DNA from: Qipengyuania citrea
GTDB taxonomy: Bacteria > Pseudomonadota > Alphaproteobacteria > Sphingomonadales > Sphingomonadaceae
DNA length: 48,746 bases
Direction: 5' to 3'
Assembly (NCBI RefSeq): GCF_009828015.1
Contig: NZ_WTYG01000005.1
Coordinates: forward strand, 1-48,746
Part shown: one piece after another, positions 33,315 through 42,483 of the stretch
Layout: every line of letters starts with the position of its first letter
Numbering within the stretch: position 1 is the first letter of the stretch
Position numbers and translations under genes: made by a program
The notes under the pieces: model-generated
What the model was told of the DNA's origin: nothing
The model's database searches: none
Seen by the model: only the letters and a program-made list of their open reading frames with translations

Positions 33315-35591
33315 ATGTTCGACACGAAAACCGTATCGCTGGAGTGGGGCGGAAAGACCCTCACCCTCGAAACCGGCCGCATCGCCCGTCAGGCTGACGG
33401 CGCCGTTCTGGCCACCTATGGCGAAACCGTGGTGCTGTGCGCCGTGACCGCCGCCAAGAGTGTACGCGAAGGGCAGGACTTCTTCCCGCTGACCGTCCAC
33501 TACCAGGAAAAATTCTCCGCTGCGGGCCGTATCCCCGGCGGCTTCTTCAAGCGCGAAGGCCGCGCTACGGAGAAAGAAACGCTCACCTCGCGTCTCATCG
33601 ACCGCCCCGTACGGCCGCTGTTCCCCGAAGGTTTCTACAACGAAATCAACGTGATCTGCCAGGTCCTGTCGTATGACGGCGAGACCGAGCCCGATATCGT
33701 CGCGATGATCGCCGCTTCGGCTGCGCTGACCATCAGCGGCGTGCCCTTCATGGGCCCGATCGGTGCTGCACGCGTCGGTTTCCGCAATGGCGAATACGAA
33801 CTCAACCCGAGCCTCGAAAGCGCGCTCGACGAAGAAGGTCGCCTCGACCTCGTCGTTGCCGCAACGCAGGACGCGGTGATGATGGTCGAATCCGAAGCCA
33901 AGGAACTGACCGAAGAGGAAATGCTCGGCGCCGTCATGTTCGCGCATGAGGAAAGCCGCAAGGTCATCGGCGCGATCGTCGACCTGGCCGAGCAGGCCGC
34001 CAAGGAACCGTGGGAAATCGACACTTCGGACGATACCTCGGCGATCAAGGAAAAGCTGCGCGGCATCGTCGGCGACGACATCGCCGCCGCCTACAAGTTG
34101 ACCGACAAGTCGGCGCGTTCGGATGCGCTCAACGATGCGCGGGCCAAGGCCAAGGAAGCCTTCGCCGAAGAAGAAGCGCAGACGCAGATGGTCGCCAACA
34201 AGGCGGTCAAGAAGCTGGAAGCGGAAATCGTTCGCGGCGCCATCCTCAAGGACGGCCAGCGCATTGACGGCCGCAAGCTCGATCAGGTCCGCCCGATCGA
34301 GGCGATGGTCGGCCTGCTGCCCCGCACGCATGGTTCGGCGCTGTTCACCCGCGGTGAGACGCAGGCGATCTGCACCACCACGCTGGGCACCAAGGATGCC
34401 GAGCAGATGATCGACGGTCTCGAAGGCCTCTCGTACAACAACTTCATGCTGCACTATAACTTCCCGCCCTATTCGGTCGGCGAAGTGGGCCGCTTCGGCT
34501 TCACCAGCCGCCGCGAGACCGGTCACGGCAAGCTTGCATGGCGTGCGCTGCACCCGGTGCTGCCCAAGCATGAAGACTTTCCCTATACCATCCGCATCCT
34601 GTCGGACATCACCGAGTCCAACGGCTCGTCCTCGATGGCGACCGTCTGCGGTGGCTGTCTGTCGATGATGGATGCCGGCGTTCCGATCGAACGCCCGGTG
34701 TCGGGCATCGCCATGGGCCTGATCCTCGAAGGCGACGACTTTGCGGTCCTGTCGGACATCCTCGGTGACGAAGATCACCTGGGCGACATGGACTTCAAGG
34801 TTGCCGGTTCGGAAAAGGGCATCACCTCGCTCCAGATGGACATCAAGGTCGCCGGCATTACGCAGGAGATCATGAAGACCGCGCTGGAGCAGGCCAAGGG
34901 CGGCCGTGCACACATTCTCGGTGAAATGAACAAGGCGCTGACCGGCGCCCGCACCGAGGTTTCCAAGCACGCCCCGCGCATCGAGACGATGCAGATCGAC
35001 AAGTCGAAGATCCGCGACGTCATCGGCACGGGCGGCAAGGTGATCCGCGAGATCGTTGCCGAAACCGGCGCCAAGGTCGACATCGACGACGAGGGCGTGA
35101 TCAAGATCAGCTCCTCCAACGCCGACGAGATCGAAGCCGCACGCAAGTGGATCGAAGGCATCGTCGAAGAGGCGGAAGTCGGCAAGGTCTACAATGGCAA
35201 GGTCGTCAACATCGTCGATTTCGGCGCCTTCGTGAACTTCATGGGCGGCAAGGACGGTCTCGTCCATGTCAGCGAAATGAAGAACGAGCGCGTCGAGAAG
35301 CCGACCGACGTCGTGTCGGAAGGCCAGGAAGTGAAGGTCAAGGTCCTCGAGATCGACCAGCGCGGCAAGGTCCGCCTGTCGATGCGCGTAGTCGACCAGG
35401 AAACCGGCGAAGAGCTGGAAGACACCCGCCCCGCGCGCGAACCGCGCGGTGACCGTGGCCCGCGTGGCGGCGGTGGTGGCCGTGGCGGCGATCGCCGCGG
35501 TGGCCGGGGTGGCCCGCGCCGCGACCGCGATGGCGGCGGGAACAAGGACGGGGGCGGTGAAGCCCACGTGCCCGACTTCCTGAAGGACTGA
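33315..35591 (+). CDS. pnp: Polyribonucleotide nucleotidyltransferase (PNPase)
   Basis: 758 aa 3'-5' phosphorolytic exoribonuclease and degradosome component. The first RNase PH domain starts [20 protein letters not shown]. After a helical linker comes the second ([20 protein letters not shown]). The KH domain has [20 protein letters not shown] and the S1 domain has [20 protein letters not shown]. It ends in a Gly/Arg-rich tail (about residues 705-745), a probable extra RNA-binding segment. Confidence 0.98.
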   Translation: MFDTKTVSLEWGGKTLTLETGRIARQADGAVLATYGETVVLCAVTAAKSVREGQDFFPLTVHYQEKFSAAGRIPGGFFKREGRATEKETLTSRLIDRPVRPLFPEGFYNEINVICQVLSYDGETEPDIVAMIAASAALTISGVPFMGPIGAARVGFRNGEYELNPSLESALDEEGRLDLVVAATQDAVMMVESEAKELTEEEMLGAVMFAHEESRKVIGAIVDLAEQAAKEPWEIDTSDDTSAIKEKLRGIVGDDIAAAYKLTDKSARSDALNDARAKAKEAFAEEEAQTQMVANKAVKKLEAEIVRGAILKDGQRIDGRKLDQVRPIEAMVGLLPRTHGSALFTRGETQAICTTTLGTKDAEQMIDGLEGLSYNNFMLHYNFPPYSVGEVGRFGFTSRRETGHGKLAWRALHPVLPKHEDFPYTIRILSDITESNGSSSMATVCGGCLSMMDAGVPIERPVSGIAMGLILEGDDFAVLSDILGDEDHLGDMDFKVAGSEKGITSLQMDIKVAGITQEIMKTALEQAKGGRAHILGEMNKALTGARTEVSKHAPRIETMQIDKSKIRDVIGTGGKVIREIVAETGAKVDIDDEGVIKISSSNADEIEAARKWIEGIVEEAEVGKVYNGKVVNIVDFGAFVNFMGGKDGLVHVSEMKNERVEKPTDVVSEGQEVKVKVLEIDQRGKVRLSMRVVDQETGEELEDTRPAREPRGDRGPRGGGGGRGGDRRGGRGGPRRDRDGGGNKDGGGEAHVPDFLKD

Positions 35592-35608
35592 TCCTTCGCT
35601 AGGCATTA

Positions 35609-35642
35609 CAGGGGGTCGCGGGTCCGCCCGCGGCCCCCTTTG
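35609..35642 (+). terminator. Terminator after pnp
   Basis: AGGGGGTCGCGGG, a four-base loop, then CCCGCGGCCCCCTTT; a strong GC stem with a short T-run. It ends the truB-rpsO-pnp unit. Confidence 0.85.
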
Positions 35643-35658
35643 CTATGGAGAATAGACG

Positions 35659-36339
35659 ATGCTTCCGCGCGAAACGCTCGCCACTGCCCAGGTCCCCGAC
35701 GGCGAAACGCTGACGCTGGTCAGCCACGGCCGCGATTTCATCATCATGCTCGGCCGCGACGAGCTGATGGGGACGCGCATGCAGTTTTCCGAAGAACAGC
35801 TGGCCGAGCTGACGCTGGCTGAACTGGATGCGCCGCGCCCGCGGGTGCTGATCGGCGGCTATGGCATGGGCTTTACCTACCGCGCGGCGCTGGCCAAACT
35901 GCCCGAGGGCGGCGCGGTCACGGTGGCCGAAATCGTCCCCGACATCCTCGAATGGGCTGCAGGGCCGCTGGCGCATCTGACCGGCGACAGCCTGTCCGAC
36001 CCGCGCGGCGAAGTGGTGATCTGCGATGTCGCGGCGTTGATCGACGATGCCAATGACGGCACGACGCCGAAATACGACGCCATATTGCTGGATGTCGACA
36101 ACGGTCCCGACGGGATCGTGCGCGATGCCAATTTCCGGATCTATACGAAGACCGGGCTGGGCAAGGCGCGCGATGCGCTGCGACCCGGCGGTATCCTTGC
36201 CGTGTGGTCGGCCGCGCCCGACCACAAGTTCACCCAGCGGCTCAAGGACAGCGGCTTCAGCGTCGAGGTGCGCGAAGTGCGGGCGCGGCCCAACAACAAG
36301 GGGCCGCGCCACACGATCTGGTTTGCGCGCAAACGCTAG
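35659..36339 (+). CDS. Spermidine synthase-like SAM-dependent methyltransferase fold protein
   Basis: 226 aa. The nucleotide-binding VLIGGYGMGFTYRAALAKLP and DAILLDVDNGPDGIVRDANF give a Rossmann-like class I fold of the spermidine-synthase type. DNGP stands where polyamine synthases have their catalytic Asp-Ser/Asp-Asp. It lacks the usual N-terminal beta-barrel domain, so polyamine synthesis is not assured. The start codon is 17 bp beyond the pnp terminator. Confidence 0.82.
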   Translation: MLPRETLATAQVPDGETLTLVSHGRDFIIMLGRDELMGTRMQFSEEQLAELTLAELDAPRPRVLIGGYGMGFTYRAALAKLPEGGAVTVAEIVPDILEWAAGPLAHLTGDSLSDPRGEVVICDVAALIDDANDGTTPKYDAILLDVDNGPDGIVRDANFRIYTKTGLGKARDALRPGGILAVWSAAPDHKFTQRLKDSGFSVEVREVRARPNNKGPRHTIWFARKR

Positions 36340-36857
36340 CGCTTGATCCGCATCCGGCCCATGAAGTCCATCTTGCCCACGGGCAGGCCCTTCATCCGCA
36401 GGATGTTGTAGGCGGTGGCGCAGTGGAAATAGAAGTTCGGCTGGCTGAAGGTGAGCAGGAAATCCTCGGCATTGAAATCCATGCCGCGGTCCTTGAACTC
36501 GAACCGCATCGGTTGGCCGATCCAGCCTTCCATTTCCTCTTCGGTCAGCGCTTCCAGCATTTCGCGCGCGCCCGATAGCTTTTCGCGCAACGCGCCGAAG
36601 CTTGTCGGCGGCGGGTTGAGATCGGGCGAATAGAGCCCCGCCCGCACGCCCTCGATCGACCCCTGTGTATGCTCGGCCACGCATTTGACCTGGTAGGACC
36701 ACGGCAGCATGTCGTCGAACACGCGCGCATTGATGAAGTCGTCATGCTCGCAATCGTGCTCGCTGCACCATTTTTCTGCTGTATCGACCAAGTGGCGGGC
36801 GGTCCCAAGCATTTGCAGGGCGCTCGGAACATAGGCAGCGTGTAGCGAAAGCGGCAT
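36336..36857 (-). CDS. DUF1993 family protein
   Basis: 173 aa, helical DinB-like fold. MLPWSYQVKCVAEHTQGSIE, then FSQPNFYFHCATAYNILRMK and GLPVGKMDFMG are the family's conserved segments. Function is unknown. The HCATAYNILR motif with distant histidines suggests a metal site. It overlaps the convergent methyltransferase gene by four bases. Confidence 0.85.
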   Translation of the reverse strand: MPLSLHAAYVPSALQMLGTARHLVDTAEKWCSEHDCEHDDFINARVFDDMLPWSYQVKCVAEHTQGSIEGVRAGLYSPDLNPPPTSFGALREKLSGAREMLEALTEEEMEGWIGQPMRFEFKDRGMDFNAEDFLLTFSQPNFYFHCATAYNILRMKGLPVGKMDFMGRMRIKR

Positions 36858-36923
36858 GTAAGTCTCCTCTCTGAAAGCGCGCGAACATAGGCAAGATGCC
36901 CGGCGATGCCAGCGGCAATCGCG

Positions 36924-38108
36924 TCAGACGCCGTGCACCAGGCGCGGCTGTGAATGCTTCCCGTCCTGCCACAGCAGCAGCTGGTCCCTGCCGGCGTCCT
37001 TCGCCGCGTAGAGCGCCTCGTCGCCGCGCTTGACCGCGCTGTCGAGCGTGTCGTTCGGCCGCACTTCGGTCAGCCCGGCGCTCGCCGTGACGGGGAAGGG
37101 GACCTCAGGGACCTTTTCAAGTACCGACAGGGTAATCTGCCGCCGGACGGTCTCTGCCAGCCGTTGATAATCCTCGCCATAGATCAGCACGACGAACTCC
37201 TCTCCGCCCTGCCTCGCGGGGAATACGTTCTCCTGCTTCAGGCCCTCGGCAACCGCGATCAGGACCTCGTCGCCGGTATCGTGGCCGAACATGTCGTTGA
37301 TGCGTTTGAAATGATCGCAATCGATGACCGCCAGCGCGGCAGGGCGCGGATGGGCGGGATCGCGAAAGCGCAGCGCGAGCCCGCGTCGGTTGGCTATCTC
37401 AGTCAGCGGATCGGTAGCGACCGCGATTCGCGCTTCGCTGACGTCGGCCCAGGCTTCGTCGCGTTCGCGCTTGACCGTGAGATAGCCGTTGATGACGCCG
37501 CCAGCAGTAACCATGAAATCGACCAGCACCGCAAGCAGCGCGGCCACCGGCCAATAGGGAACGGGCGCGCCGGTACTCAACTCATACGCAAGGACTAGCA
37601 AGCCGAGGATGATCAATGGTGCATAGCCGACAGCCTGATACTGCGCGAACCTGCTGCCTGATCGGACGGCTGCCGCAAGACCAGCCGTCATGCCGAGGAT
37701 CATCGTGAGCAGAAGGAGGTCGTGCACCAGGTCGAAGCCCGGCCATAGCGGCGCCAGGGCTGTAGCGATCGCCCCGACGACGCCGACGATGAAAAGGGTC
37801 CGCAGCCAGTAGCGAATCCGCGCAAATCGAGGCCGGTTTTCGATATAGGCGGCGAGAAATGGTCCGGTGCTGCCGATCGCGATCGACAAGGCGATCTCGC
37901 CGATATCGGTCCGGAATTCGCCCCCAAGTGTCGGGCTGGTGAGCGCTACCGGGAACAAGGCAACGCTCATTATCGCGAAACACAGCGCGCGCAATGCTGC
38001 CCAAAGCAGGAAGCTGCGCCGCACCAACGGATACACTGCTAGAGCCAGCAGCCCGACAGTCAGTGCAATCCCCAAGAACGCGCCAAGACCGACGCTACCC
38101 CATTCCAT
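36924..38108 (-). CDS. Membrane diguanylate cyclase (GGDEF)
   Basis: 394 aa. About six N-terminal membrane helices (residues 5-210, a putative sensor region) precede a GGDEF domain from DPLTEIANRRGLALRFRD. The domain contains the active-site ARQGGEEFVVLIY, an accepted GGEEF variant. No RxxD inhibitory site is visible just before it. It should make cyclic di-GMP in response to an unknown membrane signal. ATG at 38108 with GGAAG upstream is preferred over a GTG at 38135. Confidence 0.92.
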   Translation of the reverse strand: MEWGSVGLGAFLGIALTVGLLALAVYPLVRRSFLLWAALRALCFAIMSVALFPVALTSPTLGGEFRTDIGEIALSIAIGSTGPFLAAYIENRPRFARIRYWLRTLFIVGVVGAIATALAPLWPGFDLVHDLLLLTMILGMTAGLAAAVRSGSRFAQYQAVGYAPLIILGLLVLAYELSTGAPVPYWPVAALLAVLVDFMVTAGGVINGYLTVKRERDEAWADVSEARIAVATDPLTEIANRRGLALRFRDPAHPRPAALAVIDCDHFKRINDMFGHDTGDEVLIAVAEGLKQENVFPARQGGEEFVVLIYGEDYQRLAETVRRQITLSVLEKVPEVPFPVTASAGLTEVRPNDTLDSAVKRGDEALYAAKDAGRDQLLLWQDGKHSQPRLVHGV

Positions 38109-38235
38109 CTCTTCCGCCCCCCAACGGTTCCGCACACCAAGCCGCCCCCCGCGCTGCGGGAGGTGGCCGAGTGTCCTTGGGTGTAAACGCCGTCCCGTTG
38201 TGGGCTAGGCGAGGAGCGACCCGCTAAAATCTCGG

Positions 38236-38931
38236 TTAGCGTACCCGCGGTCCGCCGAACGGCAGCGGCGGAGGAGGACGGCGCGCGCCGCGCGGCAGCT
38301 GGGCCTGGTAGGCCCGGCCGCAGTGTTCGACGCAATAGGGGAAGCCGGGGTTCACGGCCTCGCCGCAGAAATGGAAATCGGGTTCGCCCGGGTGTCCCAT
38401 CGGCCAGCGGCATACCTTGTCCGACAGATCCAGCAGGCTGGTCTTGTCGGCGATTTCGGGGCTCGGCTTGGCCGGGACCAGGCGGCGCGGCGGCGCTGGG
38501 GGAATCGGGGGCTGCTGGTCACCGGGACCCTGGCGCAGGAAGCCACCCGGCCCGACCGAGACGATCTTGGGCAGGTTGGAATTCTTGTTCGGCATCGGCT
38601 GCGACGGGTTGCCGGCATCCTGCCGCGGTGCAGGCGGCGGTGCTGCCGGTTCCGGCGGGGCGGCCGGCGCAGCAGCAGCGGCCGGCTTGGCTGCGGGCTT
38701 CGCCGCTTTCTTGGGCGCCGGTGCCTTGGGCGCGGCCTTGGGGGCAGCGGCGGCCTTCTTCTTGTCGTTGGCCTTGACCGGCGACGGGCGCGACTTGAGA
38801 CCGAGGCGGTGCGCCTTGCCGATCACGGCATTGCGGCTCACCCCGCCCAGCTCGTCGGCGATCTGGCTGGCGGTCGAACCGCCTTCCCACATCTTCTTAA
38901 GCGTTGCGATCCGTTCGTCGGTCCAGCTCAT
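38236..38931 (-). CDS. gcrA: GcrA cell-cycle regulator
   Basis: 231 aa. The DNA-binding N terminus is SWTDERIATLKKMWEGGSTA, followed by SQIADELGGVSRNAVIGKAH. A long Ala/Pro/Lys-rich linker (about residues 55-110) leads to the C-terminal CRWPMGHPGEPDFHFCGEAV and YCVEHCGRAYQ. The latter binds sigma-70 domain 2. GcrA activates genes with CcrM-methylated GANTC promoters in alphaproteobacteria. The linker is longer than in Caulobacter. Confidence 0.95.
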   Translation of the reverse strand: MSWTDERIATLKKMWEGGSTASQIADELGGVSRNAVIGKAHRLGLKSRPSPVKANDKKKAAAAPKAAPKAPAPKKAAKPAAKPAAAAAPAAPPEPAAPPPAPRQDAGNPSQPMPNKNSNLPKIVSVGPGGFLRQGPGDQQPPIPPAPPRRLVPAKPSPEIADKTSLLDLSDKVCRWPMGHPGEPDFHFCGEAVNPGFPYCVEHCGRAYQAQLPRGARRPPPPLPFGGPRVR

Positions 38932-39001
38932 GTACAGTCCTGTATCTCGTGTCTTGGCGCCGCGGCTTGCATGCCGTGACGCTTGGGCCTAGGCGCGCCC
39001 T

Positions 39002-39901
39002 ATGGTCGATCAAGCTCAGCCCAAATCGCTCGGAAGCGATCATCCGGACGCATCCTTCGTCGAAGGTAATGCCGGAGGGGAGAGCAGGTTTCCGCCGCGG
39101 GGTCGCCCGGTGATCCGCGGAATCAACCGGATTGGCCTGTGGAGCCTCTATATGAAGGAGGTCCGCCGGTTTCTCAAGGTCCAGACGCAGACAATCTGGG
39201 CCCCGGCAGTCACCACGGTGCTTTTTCTCGTGATCTTCTCGGTCGCGCTGGGGCGGGGCGGGCGCGAGGTGCTGGGCGTCAATTTCCCCACCTTCGTCGC
39301 ACCCGGCCTGATTGCCATGGCGATGATGCAGAACGCCTTCGCCAATTCCTCCTTCTCGCTGCTTTCCGGCAAGATCCAGGGGACCATCATCGACCTGCTG
39401 ATGCCGCCGCTGTCCGAAGGCGAGCTGATGTGCGGTATCGTAGGGGCAGCGATGACCCGCGCAGTGGCGGTCGGCTTCGTCGTCGCGGGGGCAATGATGC
39501 TGTATCCCGGAGTGAGCCTGGCGATGGCGCATCCCTGGGCGGTGATGTGGTTCGGGCTGATGGGCGCGATGATGCTCGCGCTGCTTGGCCTGCTCGCATC
39601 GATCTGGGCGGAGAAATTCGACCACAATGCCGCGGTGACCAATTTCGTCGTCGCGCCGCTGGCGATGCTGTCGGGGACGTTCTACGTCATCGACCGGCTT
39701 GCACCGGCCTTCCAGGCGGTCAGCCGCGCCAATCCCTTCTTCTACGTGATCTCGGGCTTTCGCTACGGCTTTCTCGGACGCAGCGACATCGGCGATGCGG
39801 CGGCGGTGACGATGGCCGCGCTGGGCCTGTTCGCGCTCAACGCAGTGCTGGCCTTCGCCACCTACCGGATCCTGAAGTCGGGCTGGAAGATCAAGAACTG
39901 A
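39002..39901 (+). CDS. ABC-2 type transporter permease
   Basis: 299 aa. After a polar N terminus of about 45 residues come six helices. SLYMKEVRRFLKVQTQTIWA, then QGTIIDLLMPPLSEGEL and NFVVAPLAMLSGTFYVIDRL resemble drug/polysaccharide-exporter permeases (YadH/NodJ type). No ATPase gene is adjacent, so its partner is encoded elsewhere. A start farther in (MKEVRR, near 39152) is possible. Confidence 0.85.
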   Translation: MVDQAQPKSLGSDHPDASFVEGNAGGESRFPPRGRPVIRGINRIGLWSLYMKEVRRFLKVQTQTIWAPAVTTVLFLVIFSVALGRGGREVLGVNFPTFVAPGLIAMAMMQNAFANSSFSLLSGKIQGTIIDLLMPPLSEGELMCGIVGAAMTRAVAVGFVVAGAMMLYPGVSLAMAHPWAVMWFGLMGAMMLALLGLLASIWAEKFDHNAAVTNFVVAPLAMLSGTFYVIDRLAPAFQAVSRANPFFYVISGFRYGFLGRSDIGDAAAVTMAALGLFALNAVLAFATYRILKSGWKIKN

Positions 39902-39919
39902 TCGTTCGCCGCGCGCCGC

Positions 39920-40300
39920 TCAGTGGGTCAGGCTGACCCGCATGCGGTAGCGCCCGTTTTCGAACTGTTCGAAATACTGGTGCACATCGGGGTGCGACAC
40001 CGGCCCCGAAACCGAATCTGTCACCAAATTCTGCTGGCTGACGTAGGCGACGTAATCGCTGTCATCGCTTTCGGCGAGCAGGTGGTAGAACGGCTGGTTG
40101 CGATCGGGGCGGATATCCTCGGGGATCGCCTCGTACCATTCGTCGCTGTTGGCGAAGACCGGGTCGATGTCGAAAATTACGCCGCGGAAATCGAACACGC
40201 GGTGTTTGACCACGTCACCGATGGCGAAGCGGCTCTTGACGCGGCGCGGCACATCGATGGTGCGACCGGCCTGGGCGGAGAAATACTGTGCTCGTTCCAT
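39920..40300 (-). CDS. hspQ: HspQ family heat shock protein
   Basis: 126 aa. RFAIGDVVKHRVFDFRGVIF, then DQPFYHLLAE-like NQPFYHLLAESDDSDYVAYV and SQQNLV are the hemimethylated-DNA-binding/HspQ domain. In enterics HspQ modulates Lon activity and DnaA stability. ATG at 40300 gives MERAQYFSAQ; the frame stays open upstream. It converges on the permease gene. Confidence 0.88.
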   Translation of the reverse strand: MERAQYFSAQAGRTIDVPRRVKSRFAIGDVVKHRVFDFRGVIFDIDPVFANSDEWYEAIPEDIRPDRNQPFYHLLAESDDSDYVAYVSQQNLVTDSVSGPVSHPDVHQYFEQFENGRYRMRVSLTH

Positions 40301-40462
40301 GAGAAGCGACGATATGGGGTCCAGGCGCCTGCTTACAATGGCGATTGGCGAAGCTTCCCCCGAATTCTGACGAAAAGGGGCTTGGCAAGGCACAGGCGCT
40401 CGGCTAATCGGCGCGCCTTGCTTCGACCGGGGCCCTGGGCCCGAAGCGCACCCGACATATGC

Positions 40463-40552
<90 letters not shown>

Positions 40553-40903
40553 TTCATGCTTATCATCTGCGATCAGGTATGATCAAAATTGTTAGTCTTC
40601 CGGGCCTTACGGCAACCAGGAGATATCTTTCTTGATCACGCGATATCAGCCAACATCACACGGCAGGGGGTATGCAAGGGGGTATCGATATGCGGAACAG
40701 GGGGTATCGCAAAGCTTCGGCGATCGACCACTCCAAACGGTATCGTAGGCGAAAATTGGCAGCCTTGCCTTTCGCGTCCCGCTCAATCGCGATCATTAAA
40801 TATCAATCAATTCCAGAAGGATAGCACCTTCTTGAACGCGGAGCGTTCGTAGGACAGCTGGTCAGAAGCTTGTGGTAATCAAGTTTCGAAGAAAGATCAG
40901 AGA
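40553..40903. other. Integrase leader / left attachment region
   Basis: No gene. It lies between the 3' end of tRNA-Ser and the integrase, is richer in A+T, and contains three AGGGGGTAT repeats. It must carry the integrase promoter and probably attL. No second copy of the tRNA 3' end is visible downstream in this window. Confidence 0.5.
40665..40707 (+). repeat. Three direct repeats AGGGGGTAT upstream of the integrase
   Basis: Exact copies at 40665-40673, 40677-40685 and 40699-40707, spaced 12 and 22 bp start to start, close to one and two helical turns. The position between the tRNA attachment site and the integrase fits arm-type integrase binding sites or an autoregulatory operator. This is inferred from position and spacing. 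Confidence 0.75.
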
Positions 40904-42199
40904 ATGTTGACGGATGCTCAGTGCAAGGGCGCAAAAGGTGGCACCAAACCTTATAAACTGACGGATTCGAGGGGGCTCTACCTTCATGTATCGCCGACCG
41001 GACACCGGTCTTGGCGGCATAAATACAGATATGGCGGCAAGGAGAAGCTTCGCACGCTTGGGAGCTATCCAGATGTCGGACTCAGGGAGGCACGTGAACT
41101 TCGCGACGAGGACAAGCGTTTGCTCAGAGGAGGAAAGGATCCGATTGTCGAGGCCAAGCGCGCATCGCTCGCTAGCCGCCTAGCTGCGGCTCATACCTTT
41201 GAGGCCGTTGCGCGCGAATGGTTTTCAAAACAGGAACTGCGCTGGAAGCCGGTCCATGCGAAGGACGTCATTGTAAGCTTGGAGCGCGATGTCTTCGAAG
41301 ACATTGGTTCGCTTCCAATTACGGCAATTGATGCGACCCATGTGCTCGCGACCTTGCAGAAGGTCGAGGACCGCGGCGCTATTGAGACCGCTCATCGGCT
41401 GCGCCAGCGTATTTCAGCGATATACGCTTATGCAATCGCGAACGGCGATGCCACATCCGATCCTGCCGCTTCGCTCGTAAAAGTGCTCAAGGCTAAACCG
41501 TCGAAACGACGCTGGCCGGCGGTGATAACGATTAAAGAGGCTCGAGACGTATTGTCACTCACCGATACCGCCGAAGCCAGTCCGGTCGTCAAGCTCGCTG
41601 CGCGCTTCCTAGCGTTGACTGCCCAGAGGCCGGGAATGATCCGGTGGCTCGAATGGAAAGACATTCGCGAGTTCAATCCTGAAGCTGGGGGGTGCGATAC
41701 CGAAGCAATCTGGATTGCACCGGCGGTCAAAATGAAACAGGAACTGGAACAGCGCGAAGACGAAAGTTTCAATCATCCAGTGCCACTTGGGCTGGCGGCA
41801 TCGGACGTGCTGCGCGAAGCGTGGAAGTTCAGCGCTGGCAGCAATTATGTATTCCCTGGCGCACATTCCATTCACAAGCCGATGTCGGAAAACGCTCTGA
41901 GCTACTTGTTTCTGAGGGAAGGTCTACGAAAGCGCCATGTTCCTCATGGCTGGCGTTCCACGTTCAGCACGATCATGAACGAGTGGATCGTTGAGCATGG
42001 TGGGCCGCGAGACCCGCTGATTATTGATCTGATGCTCGCCCACACGCCGACCGGATTGTCGGGCAGTGAGCTTCGCTACATGCGGGCCGGCTTCATTGAC
42101 CGGCGCCGCAAGCTTGCGGCGATTTGGACTGATATACTGCTATCCGACGCATTAGCCGTCGGACAAATCGGTGAAGGGCGGCGGCGGCGCAAGGCCTGA
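40904..42199 (+). CDS. Tyrosine recombinase, P4-type integrase
   Basis: 431 aa. The N-terminal DUF4102 arm-binding domain (LTDSRGLYLHVSPTGHRSWRH) is followed by RTLGSYPDVGLREARELRDE. The core-binding domain spans about 105-200. In the catalytic domain Arg lies in ALTAQRPGMIRWLEW, HGWRST holds the HxxR pair, and the nucleophile Tyr is probably in ELRYMRAG near the C terminus. It should integrate or excise the island at the adjacent tRNA-Ser gene. Confidence 0.93.
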   Translation: MLTDAQCKGAKGGTKPYKLTDSRGLYLHVSPTGHRSWRHKYRYGGKEKLRTLGSYPDVGLREARELRDEDKRLLRGGKDPIVEAKRASLASRLAAAHTFEAVAREWFSKQELRWKPVHAKDVIVSLERDVFEDIGSLPITAIDATHVLATLQKVEDRGAIETAHRLRQRISAIYAYAIANGDATSDPAASLVKVLKAKPSKRRWPAVITIKEARDVLSLTDTAEASPVVKLAARFLALTAQRPGMIRWLEWKDIREFNPEAGGCDTEAIWIAPAVKMKQELEQREDESFNHPVPLGLAASDVLREAWKFSAGSNYVFPGAHSIHKPMSENALSYLFLREGLRKRHVPHGWRSTFSTIMNEWIVEHGGPRDPLIIDLMLAHTPTGLSGSELRYMRAGFIDRRRKLAAIWTDILLSDALAVGQIGEGRRRRKA

Positions 42200-42202
42200 C
42201 CA

Positions 42203-42397
42203 TCAAGCCTTGCGAACGCGGCGACGGCTCATAATCCACGCCCAAACCTCCTCGCCCAACCACTTGACTGAACCGCCGATCTCGAAAGGTTGCGGGAAGT
42301 CAGGAAGCTTGCTGTAGCGCCGCGCGCTGACCACGCTGACATTGCACATATCTGCGATTTGCTTGCAGCACACGAATTTAGGTCCAGTGTATCTCAT
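42203..42397 (-). CDS. AlpA-family helix-turn-helix regulator/excisionase
   Basis: 64 aa. CKQIADMCNVSVVSARRYSK is a winged-HTH recognition segment. LPDFPQPFEIGGSVKWLGEE then VWAWI is typical of AlpA/excisionase-like proteins, though these usually read RW where this has KW. It is convergent with the integrase, 3 bp apart. It may control integrase expression or excision. Confidence 0.82.
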   Translation of the reverse strand: MRYTGPKFVCCKQIADMCNVSVVSARRYSKLPDFPQPFEIGGSVKWLGEEVWAWIMSRRRVRKA

Positions 42398-42483
42398 GAA
42401 AGTCCTCTATTGCTTAGGACGTTCTCTTTGGATCACACTGGCCTATCTGAAATCAGACAAAAATGATTCTGGCGGGTTACTTG

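Noticed and set aside
33300..35606. 768-codon minus-strand frame opposite pnp
   Set aside because: Antisense shadow of an unmistakable PNPase.
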